Source: Sulfurovum sp.
GTDB taxonomy: Bacteria > Campylobacterota > Campylobacteria > Campylobacterales > Sulfurovaceae
DNA: 8,011 nt
Direction of reading: 5' to 3'
Assembly (NCBI GenBank): GCA_027046415.1
Contig: JALTYW010000254.1
Location: forward strand, 1-8,011
The notes beneath the pieces were generated by a model that saw only the letters and a program-made list of their open reading frames with translations, ran no database searches and was not told the origin of the DNA. This document shows positions 1-6,592 of this stretch, piece after piece (within the stretch, counting starts at the first letter, position 1; each line of letters starts with the position of its first letter). The position numbers and the translations under genes were made by a program.

Positions 1-227
1 AAGATCTTCTGCGTGATCTCTTTGTTGGCAAAGATATTCATAAGCACAGGCATATCATACTCAATACCTTTGGCTTTGTTGATCGGTTTGGTAAAAAGAA
101 GTGGTCTTGAGTCCTCTTTTTTGACCTCTATGTAGGCAACGTGGGGAATCTCCAACTCCACATCAAGGGGTTCATCGATTACCTTCAGATTACCGTTCTC
201 TTTCAGCCACGCTACGACATCTTCCAT
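1..227 (-). CDS. ubiD: UbiD-family decarboxylase, N-terminal fragment
   Basis: The first 75 codons of a protein that runs off the left edge of the window. The N-terminus begins MEDVVAWLKENGNLKVIDEP and continues through LEIPHVAYIEVKK and LLFTKPIN to MPVLMNIFANKE, which is the typical start of epsilonproteobacterial UbiD-type (3-polyprenyl-4-hydroxybenzoate decarboxylase-like) enzymes. Known of the family: these are prenylated-FMN-dependent decarboxylases. In bacteria that use the futalosine menaquinone pathway, a UbiD homologue is thought to decarboxylate the prenylated naphthoate intermediate, so here the role is probably menaquinone rather than ubiquinone synthesis (inference). The ATG at 227 is preceded by AAGG with a 7-nt spacer, and an upstream ATG at 241 is in another frame. 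The gene has its own promoter just upstream. Catalytic residues lie outside the window and cannot be checked. Confidence 0.85.
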   Translation of the reverse strand, partial: MEDVVAWLKENGNLKVIDEPLDVELEIPHVAYIEVKKEDSRPLLFTKPINKAKGIEYDMPVLMNIFANKEITQKI

Positions 228-255
228 GCTTCTACCTTCATATCAAATTGAAGAG

Positions 256-269
256 ATTATAGCAAAAAA
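256..269 (-). promoter_or_regulatory. Promoter of ubiD (T-tract plus GCTATAAT)
   Basis: On the minus strand the sequence reads TTTTTTGCTATAAT, with a perfect -10 hexamer at 261-256. There is no recognisable -35 box, but a T-rich stretch upstream of the -10 is what is known for the housekeeping sigma factor in Campylobacter and Helicobacter. A start about 7 nt downstream would give a 5' leader of roughly 20 nt, which contains the AAGG ribosome-binding site. The six T residues are also the tail of the hemC terminator. Confidence 0.65.
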
Positions 270-290
270 GGGCTTACTGCACTGCCCTCG
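264..290 (-). terminator. Intrinsic terminator of the ispB-hemC gene run
   Basis: On the minus strand AGGGC and GCCCT pair across a 10-nt loop (arms at 289-284 and 273-268 if the outer G-T pair is counted). Six T residues follow at 269-264. It lies about 90 nt after the hemC stop and just before the ubiD promoter. The stem is short, five Watson-Crick pairs plus one wobble, so termination may be incomplete and ubiD could receive some read-through. Confidence 0.6.
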
Positions 291-298
291 TTACTGTA

Positions 299-311
299 TA
301 TAATTTATAAT
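299..311 (+). promoter_or_regulatory. Tandem TATAAT hexamers in AT-rich tract, possible plus-strand promoter
   Basis: Two perfect TATAAT hexamers at 299-304 and 306-311 on the plus strand, in a strongly AT-rich stretch between the hemC terminator and hemC. There is no matching -35 box and no T-tract upstream. If active, transcription would run antisense into the 3' end of hemC. AT-richness alone could produce these hexamers, so this is weak. Confidence 0.2.
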
Positions 312-342
312 ATGTAATGATTGTTTTTGTGTTGTATGTTCA

Positions 343-362
343 CTCCCATGAGAATATGGGAG
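343..362. repeat. Inverted repeat just after hemC
   Basis: A perfect 7-bp inverted repeat, CTCCCAT and ATGGGAG, separated by six bases. On the minus strand it begins 14 nt after the hemC stop codon and has no T-run behind it, so it does not look like a standard terminator for hemC. It could protect the 3' end of the mRNA. On the plus strand it is followed by GATTTTG, a weak T-stretch. Confidence 0.5.
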
Positions 363-376
363 CGATTTTGGAAGTA

Positions 377-1336
377 TCAGAGTCTTTCAGGCATTTCATC
401 TTTAAAGGCGATCTTTTCAGCATTTTCGAGAATATCGAGTGCACCCTTTTCTATCATTTTCTGTGCCAGCATATCACCAAGAAGATCCGCTTCATCTACC
501 GGTGCTTCCATCTTCTCATGCAGAATGTGCGTACCGTCAGGGTAGCCGATCATCGCTCTGACAGACACGGTCTGTGTTACTTCATCCATCGTTGCATTGA
601 CAGCTACCGGTGCGGAACATCCGGCACCTATGACAGAGATAAAATCGCGTTCGACTTTGGTGCAGAGAAATGTCGGTGCATGGTTAAGACTCATGGCGAT
701 CTCTCTGATACGGTCGTTGTCAGCAACAATTTCAATGCCCAAAGCAGCCTGTCCCATAGGAGGGATAAAGAAGTCCAGTTTTTCTACATAGGGGATATCT
801 TTAAGCAAATCAAGTCTTTTAAGTCCAATATATGCCAAGATGATCGCATCGTACTGCCCTTCGGCAAGCTTTCGCAAACGCGTGTTGACATTGCCGCGGA
901 GGTCTTTGACCTTAAGATCGGGACGTTTTTCCAAAAGCTGCATACGGCGTCGCAAAGAGGTAGTACCCACTACTGCACCTTGGGGAAGCTCGTCGAGGCT
1001 TTTGTAAGTATGGGAAAGAAAGACATCGCTCTGGTCTTGCCGCTCGGTAATGGCACACAGCTCCAATCCGTCCGGAATGTAGGTCGGGACATCTTTAAGG
1101 GAGTGTACTGCAAGGTCTGCATTGCCCGCAAGCATCTCATCTTCAAGCTCTTTGGTAAAATGCCCTTTTCCACCTACAAGTGCCAACGGTTTGTCAAGAA
1201 TCTTGTCCCCTTTGGAGGTGATCTCGTTGAGTTCTACCGTCACTTCCGGAAACGATGTTTCGATCCGTTCTTTGATATGATATGCCTGCCAGAGTGCCAG
1301 AGCACTCGCCCGTGTAGCGATAACCAGTTTTTCCAC
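377..1336 (-). CDS. hemC: Hydroxymethylbilane synthase (porphobilinogen deaminase)
   Basis: Cytosolic enzyme that joins four porphobilinogen units into hydroxymethylbilane in tetrapyrrole (heme) synthesis. The 319 residues are close to the family's usual 300-320. Visible signatures: IATRASALALWQA near the N-terminus, AVHSLKDVP at 76-84 with Asp82 matching the catalytic aspartate (Asp84 in E. coli), TSLRRRMQL at 126-134, LRGNVNTRL at 146-154, and GAGCSAP at 237-243, where Cys240 is the expected attachment site of the dipyrromethane cofactor (Cys242 in E. coli). The C-terminal domain is complete. The start is GTG at 1336, with AAAGGAT a few bases upstream. The gene follows dsb by 58 nt with no clear promoter between them, so it is probably cotranscribed from upstream. 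hemA, the first enzyme of the same pathway, lies three genes upstream. Confidence 0.96.
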   Translation of the reverse strand: MEKLVIATRASALALWQAYHIKERIETSFPEVTVELNEITSKGDKILDKPLALVGGKGHFTKELEDEMLAGNADLAVHSLKDVPTYIPDGLELCAITERQDQSDVFLSHTYKSLDELPQGAVVGTTSLRRRMQLLEKRPDLKVKDLRGNVNTRLRKLAEGQYDAIILAYIGLKRLDLLKDIPYVEKLDFFIPPMGQAALGIEIVADNDRIREIAMSLNHAPTFLCTKVERDFISVIGAGCSAPVAVNATMDEVTQTVSVRAMIGYPDGTHILHEKMEAPVDEADLLGDMLAQKMIEKGALDILENAEKIAFKDEMPERL

Positions 1337-1395
1337 GTATATCCTTTATGTACATTCAATGAAGTTGGCAGTACCAGCGTCCGTCTGCTTCAAAA

Positions 1396-2229
1396 TCACT
1401 TGATAAGTTTTTTGTATCCCTCTCTCATTTTATCCCACTCACCATCGATATAGACAGTCGGGGTACCTCCCACCATCATTTTGGCTGCAGCATTTTCATC
1501 ATGTTTCATTGCTGCTCTAACCTTTGGATCATTGATCTGCGCTTCTGTTACATCAAAACCGCTATATTTTTTGACAATAGGCAATATCTTTTTGACATCT
1601 GTTTCACGAGGATCGATCTTTAGCGTATACATCTTTTCGACAACATCTTTTCTGCCCTGTGTCTGCGCTACGTGCATCACGCGTGTAAGCACCTCCGATA
1701 CAGGATGGATACGCAGCAATGGTAGATGATAATAGTAGAGTGCAATCTTGTCTGGGTGCTCTTTTGCCGCTTTCATAATGCCCGGTACTACCTCCTGGCA
1801 GAATGGACACATAGGATCGGAGAAGACTACAATTTTATGGGCTGCATCTTTGTCTCCAAAAAGAAGATGTGCATCATTGTACATACTTTTCGGCACTGTA
1901 GGCTTGATATCATCCCTATAGTCATGCCCATTCTTCATTTTAACAAGGTGCCCGGTAATCAATCCGTCTTTGACAAACATGATTTCGGGGACATGTATCT
2001 TTTTGTTCTGATAGGTTAGATCCATATTTGTTAAAAGGATATCCCATCCGGGAAGGTCTTTGTGCGTTTTTTTCTCAATAAGCGTCACACCATCTACAGT
2101 TACCTGTGGATTTTTGACTATATTTCTTTTGACATACTTGACAAGCAGTTTATTATCTGGTATTTCATTTGCGCTCAATGCGATCGTTGCGATCAGCGTG
2201 CTCGTCAACAATTTCGACATCAATGACAT
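1396..2229 (-). CDS. Periplasmic thiol:disulfide oxidoreductase, DsbC/DsbG/DsbK-like
   Basis: 277 residues with a thioredoxin-type active site CPFC at 141-144 in the context VVFSDPMCPFCQEVVPG, and the partner cis-proline loop GGTPTVYIDG at 254-263 (Pro257). A helical insert lies between them, as in DsbA/C/G proteins. The N-terminal segment, about residues 22-125, precedes the catalytic domain and resembles the dimerisation/linker part of DsbC, DsbG and the H. pylori HP0231 (DsbK) protein. A signal peptide is clear: a short basic start (MSLMSK), hydrophobic [13 protein letters not shown], and probable cleavage after Ala20, so the product should be periplasmic. It may oxidise or isomerise disulfides in exported proteins. 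Whether it is oxidase or isomerase cannot be told from sequence. An in-frame ATG 30 nt further upstream exists, but the AAAGGAG site fits the ATG at 2229. The first 65 nt overlap the end of fxsA. Confidence 0.88.
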   Translation of the reverse strand: MSLMSKLLTSTLIATIALSANEIPDNKLLVKYVKRNIVKNPQVTVDGVTLIEKKTHKDLPGWDILLTNMDLTYQNKKIHVPEIMFVKDGLITGHLVKMKNGHDYRDDIKPTVPKSMYNDAHLLFGDKDAAHKIVVFSDPMCPFCQEVVPGIMKAAKEHPDKIALYYYHLPLLRIHPVSEVLTRVMHVAQTQGRKDVVEKMYTLKIDPRETDVKKILPIVKKYSGFDVTEAQINDPKVRAAMKHDENAAAKMMVGGTPTVYIDGEWDKMREGYKKLIK

Positions 2230-2608
2230 CACTTTCTCCTTTGTGTGTATAAAAATCATCTGTATTGTTTCGTTCGGGTGTTATTTTAGCGACAAATTGT
2301 AAATAAACTGTGTAAAAGAGGGCTGCGACACCCATAAAGTCACTCAGTACCCCCGGAAGGATCAGCAGCAGTGCCCCGACAAGGTATGAGGTCGTTGCAT
2401 CCTGAAATTTACGAACATCCAGTTTTCCTCTGTGCAGTGACTGCATATTGCCCAGTACTGCATAGGGCGAATTTTTCAACAGTGCCGACCCAATGATTAT
2501 CGAACCAATCGTCCAGATAGTCGCCCAGAATGCACCAATCACCTCCAGCATCTTCAGAGAAAAGTATATTTCAAGAAACAGATAAGGCAGCGCAATGATG
2601 ATCAGCAT
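2165..2608 (-). CDS. fxsA: FxsA-family inner-membrane protein
   Basis: 147-residue membrane protein of the FxsA (UPF0716) family. Hydrophobic segments lie at about 1-18, 22-45, 73-90 and 92-108. The family-type motif [14 protein letters not shown] is at 84-97, and the hydrophilic tail carries a DVIDVEI stretch like the conserved VIxGE-type end of FxsA proteins. Known of the family: overexpressed E. coli FxsA relieves F-plasmid exclusion of phage T7, but the normal cellular role is unclear. The ATG start overlaps the proS stop by 7 nt (ATGCTGA), with only a weak GAAGAG site upstream, so translation is probably coupled to proS. The last 21 codons overlap, in another frame, the start and signal peptide of the dsb gene. 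The equivalent position in C. jejuni is, from memory, also occupied by a small membrane protein (Cj0544). Confidence 0.85.
   Translation of the reverse strand: MLIIIALPYLFLEIYFSLKMLEVIGAFWATIWTIGSIIIGSALLKNSPYAVLGNMQSLHRGKLDVRKFQDATTSYLVGALLLILPGVLSDFMGVAALFYTVYLQFVAKITPERNNTDDFYTHKGESDVIDVEIVDEHADRNDRIERK
2236..2242 (-). promoter_or_regulatory. Ribosome-binding site that sets the dsb start
   Basis: AAAGGAG on the minus strand, six nt (AAAGTG) before the ATG at 2229. It lies inside the fxsA coding sequence. It argues against the upstream in-frame ATG at 2259, whose use would put ten extra residues containing this site ahead of the signal peptide. A third ATG at 2220 would be 15 nt away, which is less favourable. 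Confidence 0.75.
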
Positions 2609-4308
2609 AGCTTCTCTTCAACAAAGGAGATTATCTCCTCAGCTGAAACCTCCTCTTTGATCATCCCGTCACGTGTTACGAACTCTACCAGTCCCTCAGC
2701 CAGTTTTTTCCCGATGATGACCGCATGGGGAATACCGATGAGCTCATAGTCTTTCATCTTGGCACCAAAACGGTCTTTTCTGTCATCAAAGAGCACATCG
2801 ATCCCCTTTGAGCGCAATACTTCATAAAGCTTCTCACCCAGTGCAAGCTGCGCTTCGTCTTTGATGTTGGAGACCATGATATACAGATCAAACGGTGCTG
2901 ACTCTTTCGTCCAGATACATCCCTTCTCATCATGGTACTGCTCGATAATGGCTGCAAGCAGACGGCTAACACCGATACCATACGTTCCCATCACCATCGG
3001 CTGTGCCTTGCCGTTTTCATCGAGAAAGGTACACCCAAGCGGCTCGGAGTAGCGGGTACCAAGCTGGAAGATGTGCCCTGCTTCGATCCCTTTGGTATAA
3101 CGCAGACTGCCTCCGCAGTGAGGACAGCTGTCACCCTCCTGTACCGCGACCAGATCGGCGTATATGAAATCGCCGGAAATAGTATTGCCTGTGGTATGGT
3201 ACTCTTTTTTGTTCGCACCGCAGATCATATCGACAGCATCTTTGAGCGTGTTATCCACAACCACACGCACCTCTTCAGGGGCATTGAGCGGCGACATAAA
3301 CCCGGCAACAAGCCCTGCTTCAGCCAGCTCCTCTTCACTTACATCCACCAGTTCGTTGGCATCGACTGCATTGCAGGCTTTGACCTCCTGCAGCTCGTCA
3401 GAGCCTCTGAGTGCAAAAAGCACGATCTCGCTTCTGCCTTCATCATAGAGTGCACGCATGGCAACCGTTTTGACCAGATAGTAAGGATCGACATCGAAAA
3501 AGGCTGCAAGCTCCTCCATCGTTGAAGCGTTGGGGGTATGTACCTTCTCTTTGCCAAGCTGCGGTGCGGAAGCGTTACATGGCTTCTCCTGACGTACTGC
3601 CGCTTCAATGTTGGCACCATAGTCACACGCATCACAGACAACAATCGTATCTTCCCCACTGTCGGCAAGCACCATGAACTCTTTACTTCCCGATCCGCCG
3701 ATCGCTCCAGAATCTGCTTCGACCACACGGAACGCCAGCCCAAGACGGGTGAAGATCTTTTTGTAGGTCTCTTCCATCAGATCAAACTCTCGCTTCATGT
3801 CTGCCTCATCGACATGAAAGCTGTAGCCGTCTTTCATCAGAAACTCACGTCCACGCATCAGCCCAAAACGGGGTCTGATCTCATCACGGAACTTGAGATT
3901 GATCTGATAGAGGTTCAGCGGAAGCTGTTTGTAGCTCTTGACACTATGTCGCACGAGGTTAACCATCATCTCCTCATGGGTGGGACCGAGGACAAACTCA
4001 TTGTCTTTTCTATCTTTGAAACGCAGCAGCTCTTTGCCATACTTCTCATAGCGTCCGCTCTCTTCCCAGAGTGAAGCAGGTGTCACAAAGGAGAGGCTTA
4101 CCTCCTGACATCCTGCCGCATCAAGCTCCTCTTTGACCACACTTCGTACACGGTCAAGCACCTTTTTGCCAAGCGGCAGGAAGTTGTAGAGTCCGCTGCC
4201 ACCCACTGACTGGATAAACCCACCTCTAAGTAGGAAAATATGGCTTGCCAGTGTCGCATCGTTTGGGGTCTCTTTGGTTGTCGGTACTAATAGTCTGGAA
4301 AATCTCAC
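2602..4308 (-). CDS. proS: Prolyl-tRNA synthetase, bacterial type with editing domain
   Basis: Class II aminoacyl-tRNA synthetase that charges tRNA-Pro. At 568 residues it matches the bacterial form (E. coli 572). Visible parts: motif 1 region about 37-70 ([12 protein letters not shown]); GPTHEE at 108-113; motif 2 [10 protein letters not shown] at 140-149; an inserted YbaK-type editing domain about 255-385, with Lys280 in LVKTVAM aligning by eye with E. coli Lys279 and GAN at 364-366; [12 protein letters not shown] at 411-422; motif 3 [10 protein letters not shown] at 444-453; and the C-terminal anticodon-binding domain, including [10 protein letters not shown] at 508-517. Two CxxC pairs, Cys225/228 and Cys395/398, flank the editing insert and could bind zinc; as far as I recall similar pairs occur in other bacterial ProRS. 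The start is GTG in a GTGA overlap with the hemA stop, with AAAGGA 8 nt upstream. Confidence 0.97.
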   Translation of the reverse strand: MRFSRLLVPTTKETPNDATLASHIFLLRGGFIQSVGGSGLYNFLPLGKKVLDRVRSVVKEELDAAGCQEVSLSFVTPASLWEESGRYEKYGKELLRFKDRKDNEFVLGPTHEEMMVNLVRHSVKSYKQLPLNLYQINLKFRDEIRPRFGLMRGREFLMKDGYSFHVDEADMKREFDLMEETYKKIFTRLGLAFRVVEADSGAIGGSGSKEFMVLADSGEDTIVVCDACDYGANIEAAVRQEKPCNASAPQLGKEKVHTPNASTMEELAAFFDVDPYYLVKTVAMRALYDEGRSEIVLFALRGSDELQEVKACNAVDANELVDVSEEELAEAGLVAGFMSPLNAPEEVRVVVDNTLKDAVDMICGANKKEYHTTGNTISGDFIYADLVAVQEGDSCPHCGGSLRYTKGIEAGHIFQLGTRYSEPLGCTFLDENGKAQPMVMGTYGIGVSRLLAAIIEQYHDEKGCIWTKESAPFDLYIMVSNIKDEAQLALGEKLYEVLRSKGIDVLFDDRKDRFGAKMKDYELIGIPHAVIIGKKLAEGLVEFVTRDGMIKEEVSAEEIISFVEEKLC

Positions 4309-5612
4309 GCGTTATATCCTTTGGTATGATGGTCGTTTTTATACTGTATGGCATCAACATGTTCTGTATCGATGTTAAACATCTTTTTAACCGCTTCGAT
4401 ACAGTTGGCATTTTTCTTCTCAGTCGATGATTTTCTAAGATTTTGTGTCGGGTCATGCAGAAAACGGTTGAACATCTGCTGCGCCATTTTACGCATATTG
4501 GCTTCATACTCCGGCGGGACAAATCCCTTCTTCAGTGCCCGCTGCATCTCTTTGTCAATCGCTTCAGAGACATGCTGACGCATCTGCTTGATGACCGGCT
4601 CGATAGAGAGTGCACGTAGCCACGCATAAAACTCTTCGGTATGCTGTTCAACAATCTCAGAAGCACGGATCGCCTGCTCCTGACGCATGGCATGGTTTTC
4701 ATTGGAGATGCTTTTAAGATCATCAATACGGTAGAGTTCCAGTTTGGGCAGATCCATATCGGCAATGTCCCGAGGGATTGCCATATCGAACCAGTGTCTT
4801 GGCAGTGTCTCATTCTCGATAAGCGCCTGCGTGATCACCGGTTCAGGCGAAGAGGTAGCTGAGAAGAGCAGGCGGTAACGGTTGAGATATTTGGGCAGAT
4901 TCTCTATCGTATCAGCTTTGACATTCTCGCCAAGCGAATCTGCAACCTTCTCGACTTTTTCAAGATCACGCCCGATGATCACGACATCACATCCGACACG
5001 AAGCAGGTGTTTTGCAGCCAACACACCCATCTCACCGGCACCCACAACGATGCCTTTCATCCCCTGAATATTATCACCGAGCAGCTTATGTGCCTGTGCT
5101 ACGGCAACAGAGGCAATAGAGATGGGATTTTGGGAGATGTTGGTCGCATTGCGCACCTGTGCGGCACATTTGACTGCGTGAGAGATGACGCGGTTAAGAC
5201 GCTTGCCTGCTGTACCATTCTGAAATGAGAAACGGAATGCATCTTTCACCTGCCCAGTGATCTGGGACTCCCCTATTACCAGTGAATCAAGTGAGGAGAC
5301 CACTGAAAAGATGTGCCTGATCGCCTCTTCATCATCATAGCGTTTAGCTGTACTTTTGAGTTCATAAAAACTCAATGTACTCTTTTGACTCATCAAGCCC
5401 AGTACAGCATGGTAGCTCGCAAAGTTGTCACGTGTAGCAAGTACGATCTCAACACGGTTGCATGTCGAGATGATAAAAGCTTCATGGATAAACTCGAAAT
5501 GGGTCAGCTGATCGAGGATCACCTTCATCTCTTCATGGTTGGCAAATGCCAGCTTCTCGCGCATAGCAAGTTCACAGTTTTTATGAGAGAAACTTACAAC
5601 CTGATAGTACAT
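4305..5612 (-). CDS. hemA: Glutamyl-tRNA reductase
   Basis: NADPH-dependent enzyme that reduces glutamyl-tRNA to glutamate-1-semialdehyde, the first committed step of tetrapyrrole synthesis by the C5 route. Counting from the ATG at 5612 there are 435 residues, slightly longer than E. coli HemA (418); the extra length is mainly a hydrophilic C-terminal tail. Visible: ISTCNRVEI with catalytic Cys51, [14 protein letters not shown] at 110-123, the nucleotide-binding GAGEMG at 191-196 followed by IIGRD, and a long helical C-terminal dimerisation region. A TTG codon directly upstream at 5615 also extends the frame, but AGGGAG at 5623-5618 is spaced 5 nt from the ATG and only 2 nt from the TTG, so ATG is preferred. 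The ATG shares one base with the ispB stop (TGATG), suggesting translational coupling. The stop overlaps the proS start. Confidence 0.97.
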   Translation of the reverse strand: MYYQVVSFSHKNCELAMREKLAFANHEEMKVILDQLTHFEFIHEAFIISTCNRVEIVLATRDNFASYHAVLGLMSQKSTLSFYELKSTAKRYDDEEAIRHIFSVVSSLDSLVIGESQITGQVKDAFRFSFQNGTAGKRLNRVISHAVKCAAQVRNATNISQNPISIASVAVAQAHKLLGDNIQGMKGIVVGAGEMGVLAAKHLLRVGCDVVIIGRDLEKVEKVADSLGENVKADTIENLPKYLNRYRLLFSATSSPEPVITQALIENETLPRHWFDMAIPRDIADMDLPKLELYRIDDLKSISNENHAMRQEQAIRASEIVEQHTEEFYAWLRALSIEPVIKQMRQHVSEAIDKEMQRALKKGFVPPEYEANMRKMAQQMFNRFLHDPTQNLRKSSTEKKNANCIEAVKKMFNIDTEHVDAIQYKNDHHTKGYNA

Positions 5613-6508
5613 CAAAACTCCCTGTCTATCATTTCCATTGCTATCTCAGAAAGCGCATCTTCACCAAGACGGTTCATCAGTTCAACCGCCTCTTCGATGA
5701 GTTCTCGCGCCTGGGCATAGCACTTCATTGGTATTTGGTGCATCTGCATTTGCGTCATGATCCACGTCTGCTCTTCTTGAGAAAGCACCTTGGCATGCAA
5801 GCTTTTGAGCTTTTTCTTGTCTGCATCATCAAGTACTTCATAGAGATAGATGTAAGGCAGTGTCGTTTTGCCTTCCACAAAGTCATGCAGTGCCGGCTTG
5901 CCAAGTGTTGCACTGTCAGCAGTAATATCAAGAAGGTCATCGATCATCTGAAACGCCAACCCAAGGTTGCGTCCATAGATCATAAATGGCTCTTTGGGCT
6001 TGCCTGCCAGTAGCGCAGCAGCCCCTGCACTCGCCTCAATGAGCGATGCAGTCTTCTGGTAAATCATCTCAAGATAGACTGAAGTATCGGTATTGAAGGT
6101 TTTGGAAAGCGAAACATCTTTCAGCTCCCCAAGGCTTAGCTGTGTAACCGCATTGGAGATCACCTTGGCAACCTCGGGTGAGATGTTATTCAGTTCAAAG
6201 AATCCTTTGGAGTAAAGAATATCTCCAAGCATAATAGCTGTCTTGTTACCGTAAAGTGCATTGAGCGAAGGTTTGCTGCGGCGCGTGTCAGCATCGTCAA
6301 TCACATCATCATGCAGCAGGCTTGCAGCGTGGATCATCTCCACAATCGCAGCGGTTTTGACCACAGAAAGTTTCTCTCCCGCGATCTTGAGGATCAGTTT
6401 TGCACGCAGACGTTTACCATGGGGAAGCTTCGCATAGAGCTGACGCATCTCGCTATCATTCAGCTCCTCTACAAACTGTTCAATCTTTCTCTCAACGGCA
6501 CTCAGCAT
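5612..6508 (-). CDS. ispB: Polyprenyl diphosphate synthase (probably for menaquinone side chain)
   Basis: All-trans prenyltransferase of 298 residues that extends an allylic diphosphate with isopentenyl diphosphate. Visible: GKRLRAKL at 31-38, first aspartate-rich motif LLHDDVIDDADTRR with Asp67/68/71, second motif FQMIDDLLD with Asp190/191/194, and GKTTLP at 213-218. Residues 62 and 63, the fifth and fourth before the first Asp, are small (Ala, Ser). By the known chain-length rule for this family, lack of bulky aromatics there fits a long-chain product rather than farnesyl or geranylgeranyl diphosphate. Campylobacterota use menaquinone (commonly MK-6), so a C30 or longer side chain is a reasonable inference, not a proof. 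The ATG at 6508 has TAAGGA with a 6-nt spacer. It is the first gene of the run, behind its own promoter, and overlaps the hemA start by one base. Confidence 0.9.
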   Translation of the reverse strand: MLSAVERKIEQFVEELNDSEMRQLYAKLPHGKRLRAKLILKIAGEKLSVVKTAAIVEMIHAASLLHDDVIDDADTRRSKPSLNALYGNKTAIMLGDILYSKGFFELNNISPEVAKVISNAVTQLSLGELKDVSLSKTFNTDTSVYLEMIYQKTASLIEASAGAAALLAGKPKEPFMIYGRNLGLAFQMIDDLLDITADSATLGKPALHDFVEGKTTLPYIYLYEVLDDADKKKLKSLHAKVLSQEEQTWIMTQMQMHQIPMKCYAQARELIEEAVELMNRLGEDALSEIAMEMIDREF

Positions 6509-6563
6509 AGATTTTCCTTACTTTCCAATGTATCAGCTGAACAACAGCCTCATAAAGTTGAAA

Positions 6564-6579
6564 ATTATAGCCAAAAAAA
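6564..6579 (-). promoter_or_regulatory. Promoter of the ispB-hemA-proS-fxsA-dsb-hemC run
   Basis: The minus strand reads seven Ts, GGC, then a perfect TATAAT at 6569-6564. It starts directly after the stop codon of the RND gene. A start about 7 nt downstream of the -10 gives a leader of about 50 nt before the ispB ATG. As at ubiD, there is a T-tract and no -35 box, in line with the known epsilonproteobacterial promoter type. It is the only good -10 box I see ahead of the six-gene run. Confidence 0.65.
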
Positions 6580-6592
6580 GTTAACCTTTTTT
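6573..6592. repeat. A/T-rich inverted repeat at the end of the RND gene
   Basis: On the minus strand AAAAAAG and CTTTTTT pair across a GTTAA loop, spanning the last codons and the stop of the RND gene. With only one G-C pair the hairpin is weak. It could act as a poor terminator, but the same T-tract is better explained as part of the ispB promoter. No stronger terminator is seen between the RND gene and ispB. Confidence 0.3.

Noticed and set aside
1337..1395. Possible structure or promoter in the dsb-hemC gap
   Set aside because: Only 4-bp self-complementary pieces and no TATAAT-like box were seen; the gap contains the hemC ribosome-binding site and nothing else I can support.
317..1453. 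Long open frame (378 codons) on the plus strand opposite hemC
   Set aside because: It is antisense to hemC, whose protein is complete with all expected motifs. The predicted plus-strand product resembles no family I know, and no ribosome-binding site is evident.
2230..2259. Longer N-terminus for the Dsb-like protein from the ATG at 2259
   Set aside because: The extra ten codons contain the AAAGGAG ribosome-binding site and would put unrelated residues before a well-formed signal peptide.
2932..3525. Open frame of 197 codons on the plus strand opposite proS
   Set aside because: It is antisense to the editing-domain region of a clearly intact proS and has no recognisable motifs or context.
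2602..4308. Two CxxC pairs in ProS as an unusual zinc site
   Set aside because: As far as I recall, similar cysteine pairs around the editing insert occur in other bacterial prolyl-tRNA synthetases, so this is noted in the gene entry and not claimed as novel.
6536..6556. Tiny upstream open frame (MRLLFS) in the ispB leader
   Set aside because: Six codons with no ribosome-binding site. It contains no stalling or amino-acid repeat pattern that would suggest attenuation.
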